Shown one piece after another: positions 1 to 13,400 of a stretch of DNA of 64,000 nucleotides. The notes below the pieces were generated by a model. That model saw only the letters and a list, made by a program, of their open reading frames with translations. It did no database searches and had not been told where the DNA came from. Position numbers and translations under genes: made by a program. Source of the stretch: Eunapius fragilis (taxonomy: Eukaryota; Porifera; Demospongiae; Spongillida; Spongillidae); contig OY811973.1 in assembly GCA_963681505.1 (NCBI GenBank), positions 3,046,136 through 3,110,135 of the forward strand, given 5' to 3'. The first letter of the stretch is position 1, and each line of letters opens with the position of its first letter.

Positions 1-242
1 TATGGCATCAGCTCTGACATCACGGCTTAACTACTATAGGCTGACATTAAGCTGTCCAATCATAGTCGTTGTGTATTTGGTGTGTGATAATAATATTATA
101 AGTTTAAGTTTTTCTATGTATTTGTGTAACCTCTTGTATTTTATACAAGAGGAAATGATAAAAAGCTCAGATACCACTGCTATAGAATTCCTCAATCAAA
201 TGTTACAGGTTATATATACCTTAATAATTTTGTTTGATGTTT
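1..242. repeat. Segmental duplication, left part (copy at about 35636-35830)
   Basis: The first roughly 220 bases match 35636-35830 almost base for base, starting at the same motif (TATGGCATCAGCTCTGACAT). In the second copy this stretch lies in the intron between PASK exons 3 and 4, so the left window edge is probably inside the same intron of the first PASK gene. The match ends near 220, where the second copy carries a foldback element. Confidence 0.85.
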
Positions 243-358
243 GTCAAGTCAATACCGCTATCTTTCATGTGGGACTGATGTGAAATGTGGTGTGTCAAAG
301 ATATGCGCAACGACGACAACCCACACGCATGCGTACACATGCAGCATCCATTTCTGGT

Positions 359-362
359 TTGC

Positions 363-395
<33 letters not shown>

Positions 396-434
396 TGTGT
401 GCGTGTGTGTGTGTTTGTGTGTGTGTGTGTGTAA
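359..434. repeat. (TG)n microsatellite
   Basis: About 75 bases of nearly pure TG dinucleotide repeat with a few C and A interruptions. Long TG/CA tracts also occur at 2585-2661, 5767-5803, 23047-23101, 24424-24526, 25227-25292, 33845-34140 and 42539-42607; peptides read from them in any frame are artefacts. Confidence 0.95.
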
Positions 435-540
435 TACATTCAATGGGTGAAAAAAACAGCTCTTGACATGCATGCAGTGGTTAAAATAACGCCTTTGTAC
501 ATGTAGCAAAGCCCTTGTACTGTAACTAAGCCCCTTCTCC

Positions 541-830
541 CAACATTTATATCCCCTGGGATAGCCCCCTTCTCCCAACATTTATATCCCCTGGGATAGC
601 CCCCTTCTCCCAACATTTATGTCCTCGGGGATAGTACCCTTCTCCCAACATTTATGTCCCCTGGGATAGCCCCCTTCTCCAAACATTAATGTCCCCCGGG
701 GATAGCCCCCTTCTCCCAACATTTCTGTCCCCCGGGATAGCCCCCTTCTCCCAACATTTATGTCCCCCGGGGATAGCCCCCTTTCTCCCAACATTTCTGT
801 CCCCCTGGGGATAGCCCGGTTCTCCAAACA
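541..830. repeat. Minisatellite, about 31-bp unit, 9 copies
   Basis: Tandem units of the form ATAGCCCCCTTCTCCCAAC followed by ATTTATGTCCCC-type sequence repeat with small changes nine times. It lies in the PASK intron 3' of exon 3 and is absent from the corresponding place in the second PASK copy, so it arose or was lost after duplication. Confidence 0.9.
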
Positions 831-1033
831 CGTAAATTCTCTACCACTGCATCACATAAAACATTACTAGCTACAAAAGTATGTGCATCTAATGTTATAT
901 TTGTGCTGTGTGTGTGTGTGTGCATATGCCACGTGCATGCATGTATTGTGTGAGCAATGTGTGCACATGTGTACTTGCACTCACAAGAGACGCATGTAAA
1001 AGGGACACTCTTACAACTCATCGCACAACGCAC

Positions 1034-2615
1034 CTCTCGGCTCATGGCAAAGTGAGCTGACGACCTCTCCACTGGTTCAATGATCACTATCACTATAGAG
1101 GAGTCTGTGGAGCTGACCTTCTTCATCCAAACAGACACAGGGAACTGTTGTCCATACGATGTGACCGCATCCATCTACAAGGATATTAGTTTTGGGGGAG
1201 GAATGAAGCAGACTTTTTACATATGTGCACATTTGTGTGTCAATGTGAAGTGAGGGAGGGTGTAGGGTAGGGTGGAGGCAAACAAAAACGCAAGGGGAAT
1301 AAAGAGGCTTGAAAGTGGGAATGGGGTGGGGGATAGAGGAGAGGAAGGATGGTAGATCCTGTTAAATGCTCCCGTGTGCCACTTTATCATCATAAGGTAG
1401 TTCAGACCTGTAATGAAGCCATGACAGTCCCATACATCTGCTAACCAAACCTTTCTCCAAATCTAAAATATGATCTTCACATACAAGCTAGTTAGAATGG
1501 TTCTGCAAGTGTCCTACTAATTTGTGGCAAACGGCAAAAATGCAATCACTGATGATTCAGAGACTAGAATACAAAAATTCAAGAATACCGTAAAATGATA
1601 ATGATTGATACTGGCCCACTGGAAACACTAAACAAAATCAGCATTTCTATGGCAACAAGTAGTACAAAAAGCAGACATCCAATGTGACGTTACAAACGGT
1701 TGCATTTCCACTTACAACTTTCCCGCTGATCAGGACAGTCTTCCCCGTGGAGTCAATGTCCTGCTCCACCATGGCCCTGTGCCTGGCCCTGTACGGCTCG
1801 GCAAACAGGTTCTGCACCTTCATCCCCACCAGCTCGCTCCTCTTGTACCCAAACATCTCGCATGTGGTCTCGTTGGCGATGAGAATGCGAGAGCTCTGGG
1901 CCTCTATGGTGACGATGGACTTGTTGGGGTTCCTGGCCGTGGATGGGAACAGGTAGGATCCATCGCTTCCCGTGGGTGAGGTCAGACCCTGGTGCAAGAA
2001 GGGCGCGTTCAGGGAGGAGTTGAGGCTCTGGCTGAAGGCGGAGACAAAGGAGCCGTTCAGCTGGGAGTCCGGTGCTGCGTGACCCCCAGGGTTGCTGCTC
2101 CCGCTGCCTGCGTTGAAGCTGTAACTGAGCATGGAGTCGCCCGTGAACCTGTCCAGGGTGATGCTCATGCGTCGAGCCATGCCCGGCTTTGTGAGCCTCC
2201 CGCTGCTCATACCAAGCTCGTCCTCATCAAAGTCGTCTTCTTCTTCTTCTTCTTCGCTACCATATTCCTCGTACCCCTCCTCCTCCTCGTCCCCATTGTT
2301 GGTATCCTTCCTCCCGCCACTGCTAAAGACGGGGACATCGTTGTTGTGGCTCCGGAGGCGGTCCAGCGCCGACGCGAACGTTCGCTTCGTGTCGCCGCAG
2401 TGCACCTGCGGTCCCGTCGGTCTAGAGAGGGGGGCGGGCTCCGGAGACTTTAACCCGCCGCCGCCGCCCCCACCACCACCGCCCCCCGGAGTTGCTTGGT
2501 ACACGGGGCCCTGCCAGATAACGCGAGCGTATGAGAGAAACACATAAACCCCTCCTAATGTAATTAATAGTTATTGTTTTTTCTGTGTGCGTGTGTGTGT
2601 GTCCGTGTGTATGTG

Positions 2616-2662
<47 letters not shown>

Positions 2663-2878
2663 GCTGCTTCCCTCGCGAGTGGTCTTTAAACTAACTGTGA
2701 CTTAATCCAGAGGGGGAGGGGCTATTTTAAAGAAGCTCACCTTGGCGATGTTTCGTGCTTGATACAACAGTCCAACGTCTGCCAGCGGTTTTCCCACCCC
2801 TAGCAGCCTCGGGGTGGGTACACTGTGGCCCAAACGACCGCGGGGAGGGGTCATGCCAACAGCCTCAAAACGTTGCAT
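1034..2878 (-). CDS. PASK: PAS-domain Ser/Thr kinase (PASK), N-terminal exons of copy 1, partial
   Basis: The three visible exons are 2741-2878 (start at ATG 2876-2878; an upstream GTG-initiated extension is open but unsupported), 1716-2510 and 1034-1174. All junctions are phase 0 with good sites (AAG|GTGAGC, GTT|GTAAGT, GAG|GTGCGT). Exon 2 encodes a Gly/Ser-rich linker, an acidic Glu/Asp run and the first PAS domain (ILIANETTCEMFGYKRSELV); exon 3 completes the PAS fold (FPVSVWMKKV, IIEPVER). The PAS order and these motifs match animal PASK, a cytosolic/nuclear nutrient-sensing kinase whose PAS region restrains the C-terminal kinase domain. The remaining PAS and kinase exons must lie left of the window. 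The reading frame is intact in everything visible, unlike the second copy at 33384-40942. Family call is strong; activity cannot be judged without the kinase exons. Confidence 0.85.
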
Positions 2879-2950
2879 GGCGGAGCACAGAGGACTCAAT
2901 ACCTTGTGTACAATTATGCGCGTTTCACGCCTTCTGCTCGCGCCTTCCAC

Positions 2951-4478
2951 TCAATTGCGTCACGTGCTCCATTTCCCCGTAAATTATATCAGGAAATAAA
3001 AATTACTTGTACTTTAAGTTACGTGTCTAACTACCTTTCTAGACAGGGGTGCTTATGTTGTACATCGTCCCAAAAGCGGCAAGACCAGAGATTTAATGTT
3101 ATTATTTTTCTGTTTTGCTGAATATGTTTCACAAGTTACCCGCAATGACACCGCAGGATGCCAGGATTTATGCGTGTCCAATTCCATGCATTCAGCTGGC
3201 CCGCTGCTTGTCTAGTACAAGTACGTACAATATTGCTCGTTCAAAACCTTGTAGTCTGATCACTGAGTCACTGGTATAAATGTCAATGCCATGCTAAAGA
3301 CACTGATGAACATTTTTCACCTTGCACCATATACTAAAAAATAAAATACATTCTTTGAAAATCCCTACTTTCATTTAATATTGTTATGAATTAGGTCCCC
3401 CAATTTACACCGCCTCAGTTATTAACATAAATATCATTGCCACTAAAGTAAGCTAAAAGTCTATACATGGCACTCATAGTAAGGGTATGAGGCGTATATC
3501 AGAATGGATCGAGGAAACCATAGATAGGGTTTGCATAATGATATGCAATGCACATTTAATGCAACTGCTTTTGCCAATGTACGTAACGATGATAATTGCT
3601 TACTAGTATGATGTCATGCCGTAGGAAATGACATGGAAAAGAGCATGAACCCCTGTACGTTGATACAATGTACTGTTTACCTGAGAGCTCCCCAGAGGCG
3701 AATATAGGCAGGGGTGGTTTTACAGCCACAGTGCACCATATTGAAATGGGAAAGTTTTGCCAAAAATAACTGTTTTTGCTGATTCTGTAATACACTGAGG
3801 AATTTGAAGACTCCACACATGGCCTTCTTTCCTATAGCTTGCATATTATGTATGCCAGTTCATGTAGAGTTGTACAATGTCCATTTCTTAACTATTGCAT
3901 TACAAAATAACACTAGCTCTCAATATATGTTAACGAGTAAACCACATAAGTACTATGTGTAATCTTTTACCAACAAATTTGGTAGAGCACTGTTGTTAAA
4001 GGCAATATTACGAAATAGTTTGAACATCATTAAAACAACGTGAGTTGTAGTCGATCATATAAAATTTGTTTTATGAAAACAGTTAATGATGAAACTGTAG
4101 CAACATCCACACAACTTCATCATATAATTAAACAAGGCATACATATTTTCCTTCTACTTTCACTTTTCCTATAGTCAATGCAAGTTTTACTAAATTATTC
4201 CTATGAGAGATACCAGCATTACTGGACCATCATGCGCGCAGCCATTAGCGTGCTGCAGACACTGCTGTCAAAGTATACTGCCACACATTGCACAGTTGTC
4301 CTGTTCAGCACCGGACCGTCATATTACATGTCTTCCACACACATACACAAACACAAAGAGAGAGAGAGACTAGAACTCTTTAACAACTGCATCAAACTAA
4401 AAGCAGTAGTGTGCATACCTGTTTTAATTCTGCTTTCACTACTACTATAGTCAATTCTTTTTCTATTTAAAAACAAAT
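2951..4478. other. Spacer between PASK copy 1 and PC-A; conserved in all three units
   Basis: No convincing coding sequence. The stretch matches 41015-42697 throughout, and from about 3155 on it matches 21695-23205, so it is the common flank of the duplicated unit. It should hold the PASK promoter (just right of 2878) and the 3' UTR of PC-A (near 4200-4478); a block near 4220-4330 recurs downstream of all five PC copies. Confidence 0.7.
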
Positions 4479-7400
4479 CTACAAAATAATTTCAAGGAGA
4501 GATAACAGCACTACAATCAGGCTAGCAGCCATTAGCTGTGCTGCAGAATTTGTGGTTGTGGGGGTTGTGGGAGTTGTGATGGCTGGGGTGGCTGTGGTGA
4601 TTTCAGATCTGGTGCAGACAGGTTCTGGGTCAGATGGGTTATAGCAGTACCCATTCTGTGCTGTTCCGCTTGTACAGCTTTGGGTGCAGGCCAGTGTGGT
4701 GGCATCTCGGTAGTACCCGGCTCCGCAAACATCACAATTGTTGGGTCCCGTTCCTGAACACCCGCGTGCACAGGCTTGGTCACACACCAGGGGAATACTG
4801 GCCACAGATGGTGGGGTTTGGGATGTGCCATAGAACACTGCAGCAGTATTGGAGACTGTAATACTACCAGTAACTCCATTATATAGAACTGTGAGTGTCC
4901 AGATACCAGTCAGGTTTTCTCCCCAGAAATGAAGGCTTTTGAATGGCCAGTTTAGATATGCAGCTGGAGGACTTGCATTTGGGTCCACCACCACATTATC
5001 ATTGATACGATAAGGCAAGATAGTGGAGATGGTTCCACTCGGAGATTGCAGTGTGAGAGAAATCTTACCACGATTAGAAGTGGCACTGGTGGCACCTGAC
5101 ACTCCATTGATGGTAAGGGTCGTCGTGATCACAACGCGCTCGAGGTAGCTTATAGTACCAGTATATGCAAATGTGTATGCACTGCTGCTCCCTGCTCCTA
5201 CAGCACTGCTTGGCGGGAATAATGTGTGGTAAATGGTGAGCGTTTTTATGTTACCATACACTTACCTAGTGGTTGCTATGGATACTGTGTTAGTTAACAT
5301 ATCTGGGACTGATATCCATCGTCTTGCTCTGGTCACCATGGCTTCAGTATCGATTGCCCCAAAACCAAAGTTGAGATGGAATTGTCTCCCAGCTCCATTA
5401 GTGGCCCATCCACTAGCACGGGAAAGTATGTTTCGATTGGCTGTGTATACCATCAAGTACTGCACATCTCTCCATGAGAGGTTTGGACTGCATTAGAGGG
5501 AAAGTGCACCAGATCAGTATAGCTTGTGCATACTAACTTGACTCCTGATTAATGATGGAAGTTATAACCAAAGTGCTTTGGGGTCTTAAGCTGAAAACCT
5601 AAACCACTCCAATTACCATATCTTACTTTGCCTCCAGCATCAATGCAATTACTCCTGATACCAACGGAGTGGCAGAGCTGGTGCCACTAAACTTATCAGT
5701 ACAATTACCATATGTAGTAGTAGTACTCTGCAAGGATAAACCAAAGGCATGGATGAACACAAAGACACACAATACACACACACATACACACACACGTACA
5801 CACAAGCTTGTAAGGACACAAGCACACCAAATGTAGTGCACACAAGACATACCACTAGAAGACTTGGAACAGATGGGTTGTCAACAAATGACACAGCCAT
5901 CTTTGCAGAGCAGGGCTCGTCATAATATGCAGGGGTTCCAGTGGATGCAGCAGCTCCAATAGCAATTGTGTAAATACTGTTCACATAGCCGTCTGCAGCA
6001 CAGGAGTCATAGTTGAGTCCTCCATTGCCAGCTGCCCATACAAAGATGGACCCTTTTCCACCACGTCCCTACAGGCCATACCCAAGTTAATGAGAATTAA
6101 TGATTAACTCCTCTAGTCTCCAAACAACTTACAGACATAACACTATTTTGGAATGCCATGTTAAGTAGTCGACCAGGTCCTGACACTATCTTACCATTAT
6201 CACTAGGTCCCCAGCTGTTACTATATATTTGAATGACATTGTTCTTATAGCTCAGAGCAGTGGCTTCCTGTGCATCAGTAGGCCCTACTCCTGTGATCAG
6301 TCGAAGGCCTACAGGCAGCACAAATCCACCACATCATGCACACATAGCACATTGATACACCAGCCTATTATGTTATATTCATGATTATGGGAGACCCTAA
6401 ATCATAGTCAAAGATATTAATTACTGCAAATGATCATCATTACTATATTTTTCTCCCTGACTATATAAATGTGATATCAAAGTGCACAACACCTTGTTGA
6501 TGCAATGTTAGGACATTGACAGACGATTGTTTTAATCCTAACATGCATGAAATTTTAAAGGTACTGCCAGAGACACACGATGGGGAAAAGTACATAAAGA
6601 AGATGGAAGCATAGCAGATCATGCACATATGCATGTAGCAAACGATTTAAATGATGCATTCATGGCACTCACAAAAGCCATGTTACCTGCAATGCCTGCA
6701 TTGTAGGCCACTCCTGCTCCACAGTAACCATTGCTCTTCTTCATCCCTATCTCTCCTGCACAGCTTGTCCCGTGACTGTCACGTACTCCACTGGTGGTGC
6801 CTGGGAAGGGATTGTTGGTCCCATCCAAACTCCAGCCAAGAGAAGCTATGTAATTGTCCTTGAGGTCGGGATGGGTGTATTCCATTCCTGATAAGTCAGT
6901 TATTAAGATAGAACAGTTCACACTATTCCCTAAGGTGCTTACCATCGTCTACAACACCAACGTATACATTACATCCAGTGAGCCCCTGGATCCATGCCGG
7001 CTGTACATTGATGTCATGTCCTGTCACATTAATGGTATTCACTTGTAAAGTGTTGCTACCTGTATTCAACTAAAGGGATGGAGGGCGTGTAGGAGGGGAG
7101 GAGGGGTAGAGGGAGTGTGACAGAAGTGCTGTTGGGCTCTTCTGTTATACATACCCATGGCCATTGCTTGGTCCAGTTAGGGTCAGTAGGTGCACTGTAG
7201 CCTCTCTTAACATGGAAGTTGAGATGCTGTTGCTCAACAAACTCAACCTTTAAAAAAAACACGTTTTTTATGATAATATATTATTGCATGGAAAATTAGT
7301 CAGTAAACTTAACCTTTTATTAAAATTTTAAAAAATACTAATAGATTGAAGGAAAAGTAATGATATAATCGTTAATGCAAACATTATTAACACCTTACAT

Positions 7401-10400
7401 GTACGTACACGCCCTTATAATCGCACCCAACATGAATACATGGCCAATTGAGGAAGTAACATTAGGATGATATTAAAATTCTGATTTCACCAATAAATTT
7501 TTGTTATGATTTATCATATTTTCAAAACAAGAAATTATTAATTAACTTTATTGTCAACAACACAAAACGTGATCTGACCACTAAGAATGGACACTAGACC
7601 TTGACAACACAAGGCTGCTGTGTGTCCCTGATTTTAAGGATGCCTCATTGTAGGCAACTAATAAAGCGATGAGTATTGTATTTTTTATCGCTGCTCTAAA
7701 ATATAAGCACCATACGCATGCGCAGAATAAATTGACAGGTTTATTTCCCATACCATTGCGTAATTTTTGTACATCTCATGCGACATTTTATTCAAATCAA
7801 ATGGCCACTTTTGTACATTATATGTATTCATCGCTACCTTCCTTAACGTAAGTAGTAAGGCGTGTATGTGTGATCGTTGTAATTGTATCAGGGCGTGCTG
7901 AAAGCGCATTCGGATTGATTGGATGGATCGTGATAAAAAATAAATACTATTAGACAATAGCGGAAGTGATTCGTGCAATCTGATCGGTCAATTGCAGGTA
8001 TCTAAACGCGGTAGAAACCTAGAGAGGCTCATAGGCGGATCCGGGTGTGTGCCTAGGGTGCCCGGGCACCCCCCTCCAAGGTCCAGTCAATAATTAATTC
8101 ATGTACTTTATTAAATTTCATTTCTATGTCCTAGTCCTCGGTGGCGCGTGTTATGAAACGTCAAAGTAGCATATTATTGTGGTCTAACACATGACTAACA
8201 TTTGTGATTTTTACTTGTGCCATAGATATTAGACTGGAAGGGATTGGAAACCGCGCAGGTGCGCCATTCATTTCAATAGAACGTAGCGCGGGACACTCCT
8301 GGCAGTTGCTAATTGGTTAGTCTGGCACCTCGCCCCTCAAAAGTTTTTGGTCAAGTACGCAAGAGGCAAATAAGAAGAGTAGTAAAAGGTAGCGCACGAA
8401 CTGTGGATCACAAAGAAGTAAGTATTTTTAAAATACTCCATTCCTGAGAGAAGATATTAGACTTAAAGCGCTCCATGTCTAGAATTAAACTCACCGGTAT
8501 CTCTGGCACTACGCCCGAATCAGAGATAATATATTATCTCTGCCCGAACAAAGCGACGTAAAGGTACGGCGTTGCGATAGGCAGATTGAGCACTGTGTTT
8601 TACGTACCATTGTATAGTTTTTGTGACATGAATCCGTCGTACTCGATATAAAAATTAAAAAACTTACTTTTGACTAGCTGTGATACTCACCGGTATAGCG
8701 ACCGTAGCTTTGTCGTAAAAATTCTGAAAACCTGACTACCAGATAGCCAGATGAAAAATATGTGCCAAAGGATAGTTAGTTTGTCGTCTGTAGGTTTTCT
8801 ACAACCAAAAAAAAAATCTATAAGCTAAGCCTTTAATTCGCGCGCAATTTTTGCCCTAGAGATAAAAATGTATGGATTATTAATGTGGTCGATTGCACCC
8901 TGAAAATCATCTGAATGTGAAATAAAACAGCCTACAAAACCATGAACTTTAAGAAAAGTGTTCCCTATACCACAACCCACGGATACGTTCTTTTCCGCTC
9001 GCTCCTGCGCAAACATGGTACCCGCCATTTTATCCGTAAAGGACTGAGGACTTGAACTGCCAGGACTGTACTTGTTGATTGGTGTTAATTGCCAATCCCT
9101 TCCAGTCTAATATCTATGCTTGTGCCCTCGGAACGCGAGTAGTTATACGTATCAAAAGTACCAAAACCAAGCATAAGCCCATATAATTCCATAGTAAACC
9201 GAGCACCAATATGGCGGACAATAAATCAATTAGCCCACGCGTCATGTGACCATGAAAGAGCTCTATGCACGTTACCCGTATGAGAGGGGATACACGTTGC
9301 CGTATGAGTGCTACGGTTATTGCGCTTATAATCTACCATGCCCCACCCTTCATTAATATTCATGTACACCACCCAGCCAAAAATCCGCCTATGAGAGGGA
9401 CCCCCCCCCCCCCCCCACTGGCACTTAGAATCCCTCCCGTTTCGGTTATCGTTATCGCACGATAAATTTATTGGTTGCTACGTACGCGCTGCTATTGTCT
9501 AAATTGGTTAGACACTGAAACCTTCGGGATCTAAGTGATTTAGAATCCCCTCGGGCCCTTAGTAGCGCCCTCGCTACCGCTCGGGACGCTACAGCCCAGG
9601 GCCCTCGGGGATTCTAAATCACTTAGATCCCGAAGGTTTCAGTGTCTAACCTATATGTACTCCGCGATAAAGAATTATTCCTGAATGATTGAATGGATCG
9701 TGATAAAAAATAAATACTAGTAGTCCGTGATAAAGAATCAATATTCCCTCGCTTTTCTATTGTCCTCTTCACTTCTTATGCGGATAGTAGATTGCCTATA
9801 ACAAGGTTGCTCTTGTTGTGAGCAGTATAGTGTTGGTGTGGCCTACTTAGCGGACGTAAAGAACCTTGTAGGTGTGGTCTAATTTGAAAGAAAGTATGGG
9901 GGTTAAGAGAGCCCAATGGGTGTGGTTTACTTTTTAAGAGGGTTAAGCAAGATCCAAAAGAGCCCTGTGGATGGTGAACTTTATGGAGTGTGAGGGGTTA
10001 AGAAATGGACTAAAAAGAGCCCTGTGGGTGTGGTGTACTTTCCAGGAGTGGAAGGGGTTAAGTAAGCCGACTAAAAAAGCCCTGTGGGTGTGGTGACTTT
10101 TCAGGAGTGGGAGGGGTTAAGGAATGAAGCCAGCAAAAAGAGCCCTGTGGGTGTGGTGTACATTCCAGGAGTGTGAGGGGTTAAGTAAAATAGCTGCCGA
10201 CGAAAAAGAGCTCTATGGGTGTTATGTACTTTCCAGGAGTGTAAAAGTTTAATGAACACAGCGGACAAAAAAAGAGCCCTGTAGGTGTGGTTAGGAATGT
10301 GGCTGTGTTTTTTAACCTGGAAAGTACACCACACTCACAGGGCAACCAGACAGTACCCCACACCCACAGGCCTCTGTTTTGTCGGCTATGTTACTTAACC

Positions 10401-13400
10401 CCTCCCACTCCTGGAAAGTACATCACACCCACAGGGCAGTTACATTTCAAAAGTACACCACACCCACAGGGCTCTTTTTTGTCGGCTATGTTACTTCTCA
10501 CACTCCTGAAAAGTACACCACACCCACAGGGCTCTTTTTTGCTGGCTATGTTACTTAACCCCTCATACTCCTGGAAAGTACACCACACCCACAGGGATCT
10601 TTTTTGTCGGCTACGTTTCTTAACCCCTCAATTTCTTAATGCATCAAACACTCCTGGAAAGTACACCACACCCACAGGGCTCTTTTTTGACATTTCTTAA
10701 TGCCTCAAACACTCCTGGAAAGTACATCACACCCACGGGGCTCTTTTTTGTTGCCCTGTGGGTGTGGTAAACATGCAAAGGGTCAAGCCAGGTCCAGCCC
10801 TGAGTGCTATGTACTTTTTAAAATGTTTTTGAGCTTATAAAACTTCTGTTTTAAAAAATATATATATTCATATCCCAAAGAGTATGTACATATGTGGTTG
10901 TGTATTTGTCTGTTGCAGCTGCCTACTTGTACCTTTATCTGATTGACGATACATGCAGAGGGAGCACGGGGGGGGGGGGGGGGGGGGGGGGGGGGCCATG
11001 AGGAAAATTGCCTCTACACTTTTGAGGGCATTGCCCCCCTCACCATTAGCCCCCCTCACCATTATAAAAGAGATGGGGCCTACCCGCCTATAGACACACC
11101 CATTTATTTGTCCCCGCATGATGGGTAATTCCATGTTATATATATTTGCCACCCTTTTAGCATCATAGTCTAGTTTGGACATGCTACTTTCCCTATGTGC
11201 TCTCACCATAGGAACATGCAAAATAACGGTACATTTGTATACCCTATAGTGTACAGTTTTTAAAATGCAAGGAATTTTTCTTTGTGACCTTTGTACTTTA
11301 GCCTGCAACATTGTTGTCAGATCAATTTGTACTCAAACATTGTCAATATTGAGGAGAACACAAAAATGATTCATTTTAATAACTTCTTAGCACGCACCAT
11401 GAATGTGGTCATGAATTTGTAATGAAGTATGATGTATCCAAAAATACTAAAATACAATCCTGACCCAACTTTTACCAAAGTTAGCTAATCATACCACAAA
11501 CATATTTAACTAAACATCTTTCTGGGATACATATTCTCCGGGCTGGGACAGCTCATAAAATGGTTTGGTAGCCATTTTCTCTTCCTTACAACAGTTTGTT
11601 TCTTTAAAAGGCAGTAGATATGACAGGCCCAGGCTGTCACAACAAAGCTACCATAATCAAAGCAATTAATGATAATCATATTGTAGTATTTTGACAGCAC
11701 CCTCTTCGCTACCTAAACAAACTGTTGTACGGAGGGCTATCAACCATTTTATGAGCTGTCCCAGCTTGGAGAATATGTATCCCAGAAAGATGTTTAGTTA
11801 AATATGTTTGTGGTATGATTAGCTAACTAAAAGTTTGGTCAGGATTATATTTTGGATACATCATACTTCATTACAAATTCATGACCACATTCATGGTATG
11901 TGCTAAAATGAATCATTTTTGCGTTCTCGACAATGTTTGAATACAAATTGATCTGACAACAATGTTGCAGGCTAAAGATATGCTAAACCAAAATAAGCGA
12001 GGTCACAAAGAAAGTGAAAATTTTAATTCCTTGCATTTTAAAAACTGTACACCATAGAGTATACAAATGTACAGCAATTTTGCATGTTCCTATGGGGAGA
12101 GCACATAGGGAAAGCATGGNNNNNNNNNNNNNNNNNNNNNNNNNNNNNNNNNNNNNNNNNNNNNNNNNNNNNNNNNNNNNNNNNNNNNNNNNNNNNNNNN
12201 NNNNNNNNNNNNNNNNNNNNNNNNNNNNNNNNNNNNNNNNNNNNNNNNNNNNNNNNNNNNNNNNNNNNNNNNNNNNNNNNNNNNNNNNNNNNNNNNNNNN
12301 NNNNNNNNNNNNNNNNNNNAGCTGTCATATGAACGTTTGCATTGTGAAACTGTAGTTCCATTCTTATTGCCTTATTAACACACAGTTGTATGGTTATTGA
12401 TTAAGTTGTTATTGACACCTACTGACAAGTTACAGTGTCATAGAGGCATGCGATGCGACCAAATCCCCTTTACCCATGCACATGCACGCACACACAACAC
12501 ACACATACACACACATTCGGCTTTACGAGCTAGGTTACAGGCAGATCATTTCTGGCCCCCTCAGTGACTTTGTTCTTTTTGGCAATGTCATATCAGAACA
12601 GCCTTAGGGGTTGTGGCACATGCCAACTAACAACTGTACCACTACGAATTAACTATACTCCAACCATGTACAACCCATATCTGGTGTTGGCTGTAGCTAT
12701 AGGTGGGGCACACAACTGAGTTACTGAAAATCTATTCAAACCATGTACAGTGAATGGTTTCACCTACTCAGGGACATTCTCTGATGCTTAGGCAGCATAG
12801 GTCATGTGGTATAAGTAGCAGGGGGGGGGGGGGGGGGGGGGGGGGGGGCGGGTGTATGCCAACTGACCTTTATGTAACCCAAAATTTCTATTACCTGACT
12901 CCAGCAATGGACAAAATGACAGTTAATATTTTCCCCTACCCTGCAAGGACATGACAGAACACTCTCTGATATTTTTTTAAGTTGCATGGCAATATATGGG
13001 GGGTGGGGGGGCATGCCAACTGTACACTTGTGTAATTGCTATTAGCTGCATGCTGACTCCAGCGATGGACAATTAATATTTCTCCTTAATCAGGAACATG
13101 GATAGAACAGTCTCGGATGTTTAGATAGCATGGCAATATATGGACGGGGTGGGAGGGGTGGGAGGTACATACCAACTAATGTTTGTGTAACTTTAAATTG
13201 CAAATTACCTGCCATGACTCTGAGTAGTGGAAAACATTCACTGTTCATTGCTGGAGTCAGGTAATAGCAATTTTATGTACACAAGGCATGTACCCCTCCC
13301 TCCTCCCCTACCATATATTGCCATGCTATATATCAGAGACTGTTCCCGGGGGGAAATTTCACTGCTCATTGCTAGTCAGGTAATAGCAATATTAAAAGTT

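Noticed and set aside
221-581. Frames rich in His/Thr or Cys/Val from TG repeats
   Set aside because: Dinucleotide-repeat translation, no biological signal.
541-830. CRISPR-like or coding repeat
   Set aside because: Simple head-to-tail minisatellite without unique spacers; frames contain no family features.
1992-2547. Plus-strand open frames of 138-153 aa, and the similar 254-aa frame at 37534-38298
   Set aside because: They are antisense shadows of PASK exon 2; the minus strand has splice sites, PAS motifs and conservation of the real frame.
2879-2950. PASK start at 2950
   Set aside because: The codon there is GTG directly after a stop; the first in-frame ATG is 2876-2878. A spliced upstream leader remains possible.
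4532-4879. Alternative minus-strand frame inside the PC-A last exon, also seen in B, D and E
   Set aside because: Out-of-frame shadow of the P-domain/Cys-rich coding sequence, conserved only because the exon is.
5206-5261. Start of a separate P-domain gene at 5261 (MYGNIKTL...)
   Set aside because: This stretch is a 60-bp intron with GT..AG ends in all three full copies, and splicing joins the catalytic and P domains in frame.
7060-7061. Acceptor GAATACAG|GTAGC for PC-A exon 4
   Set aside because: It gives the wrong phase after exon 3; the acceptor CTTTAG at 7070-7071 joins in phase and restores the conserved LNTG segment.
7685-7978. Possible upstream prodomain exon of PC-A
   Set aside because: No similarity to prodomain sequence; the true exons with TNEWAVKVSGG lie at 14068-14395.
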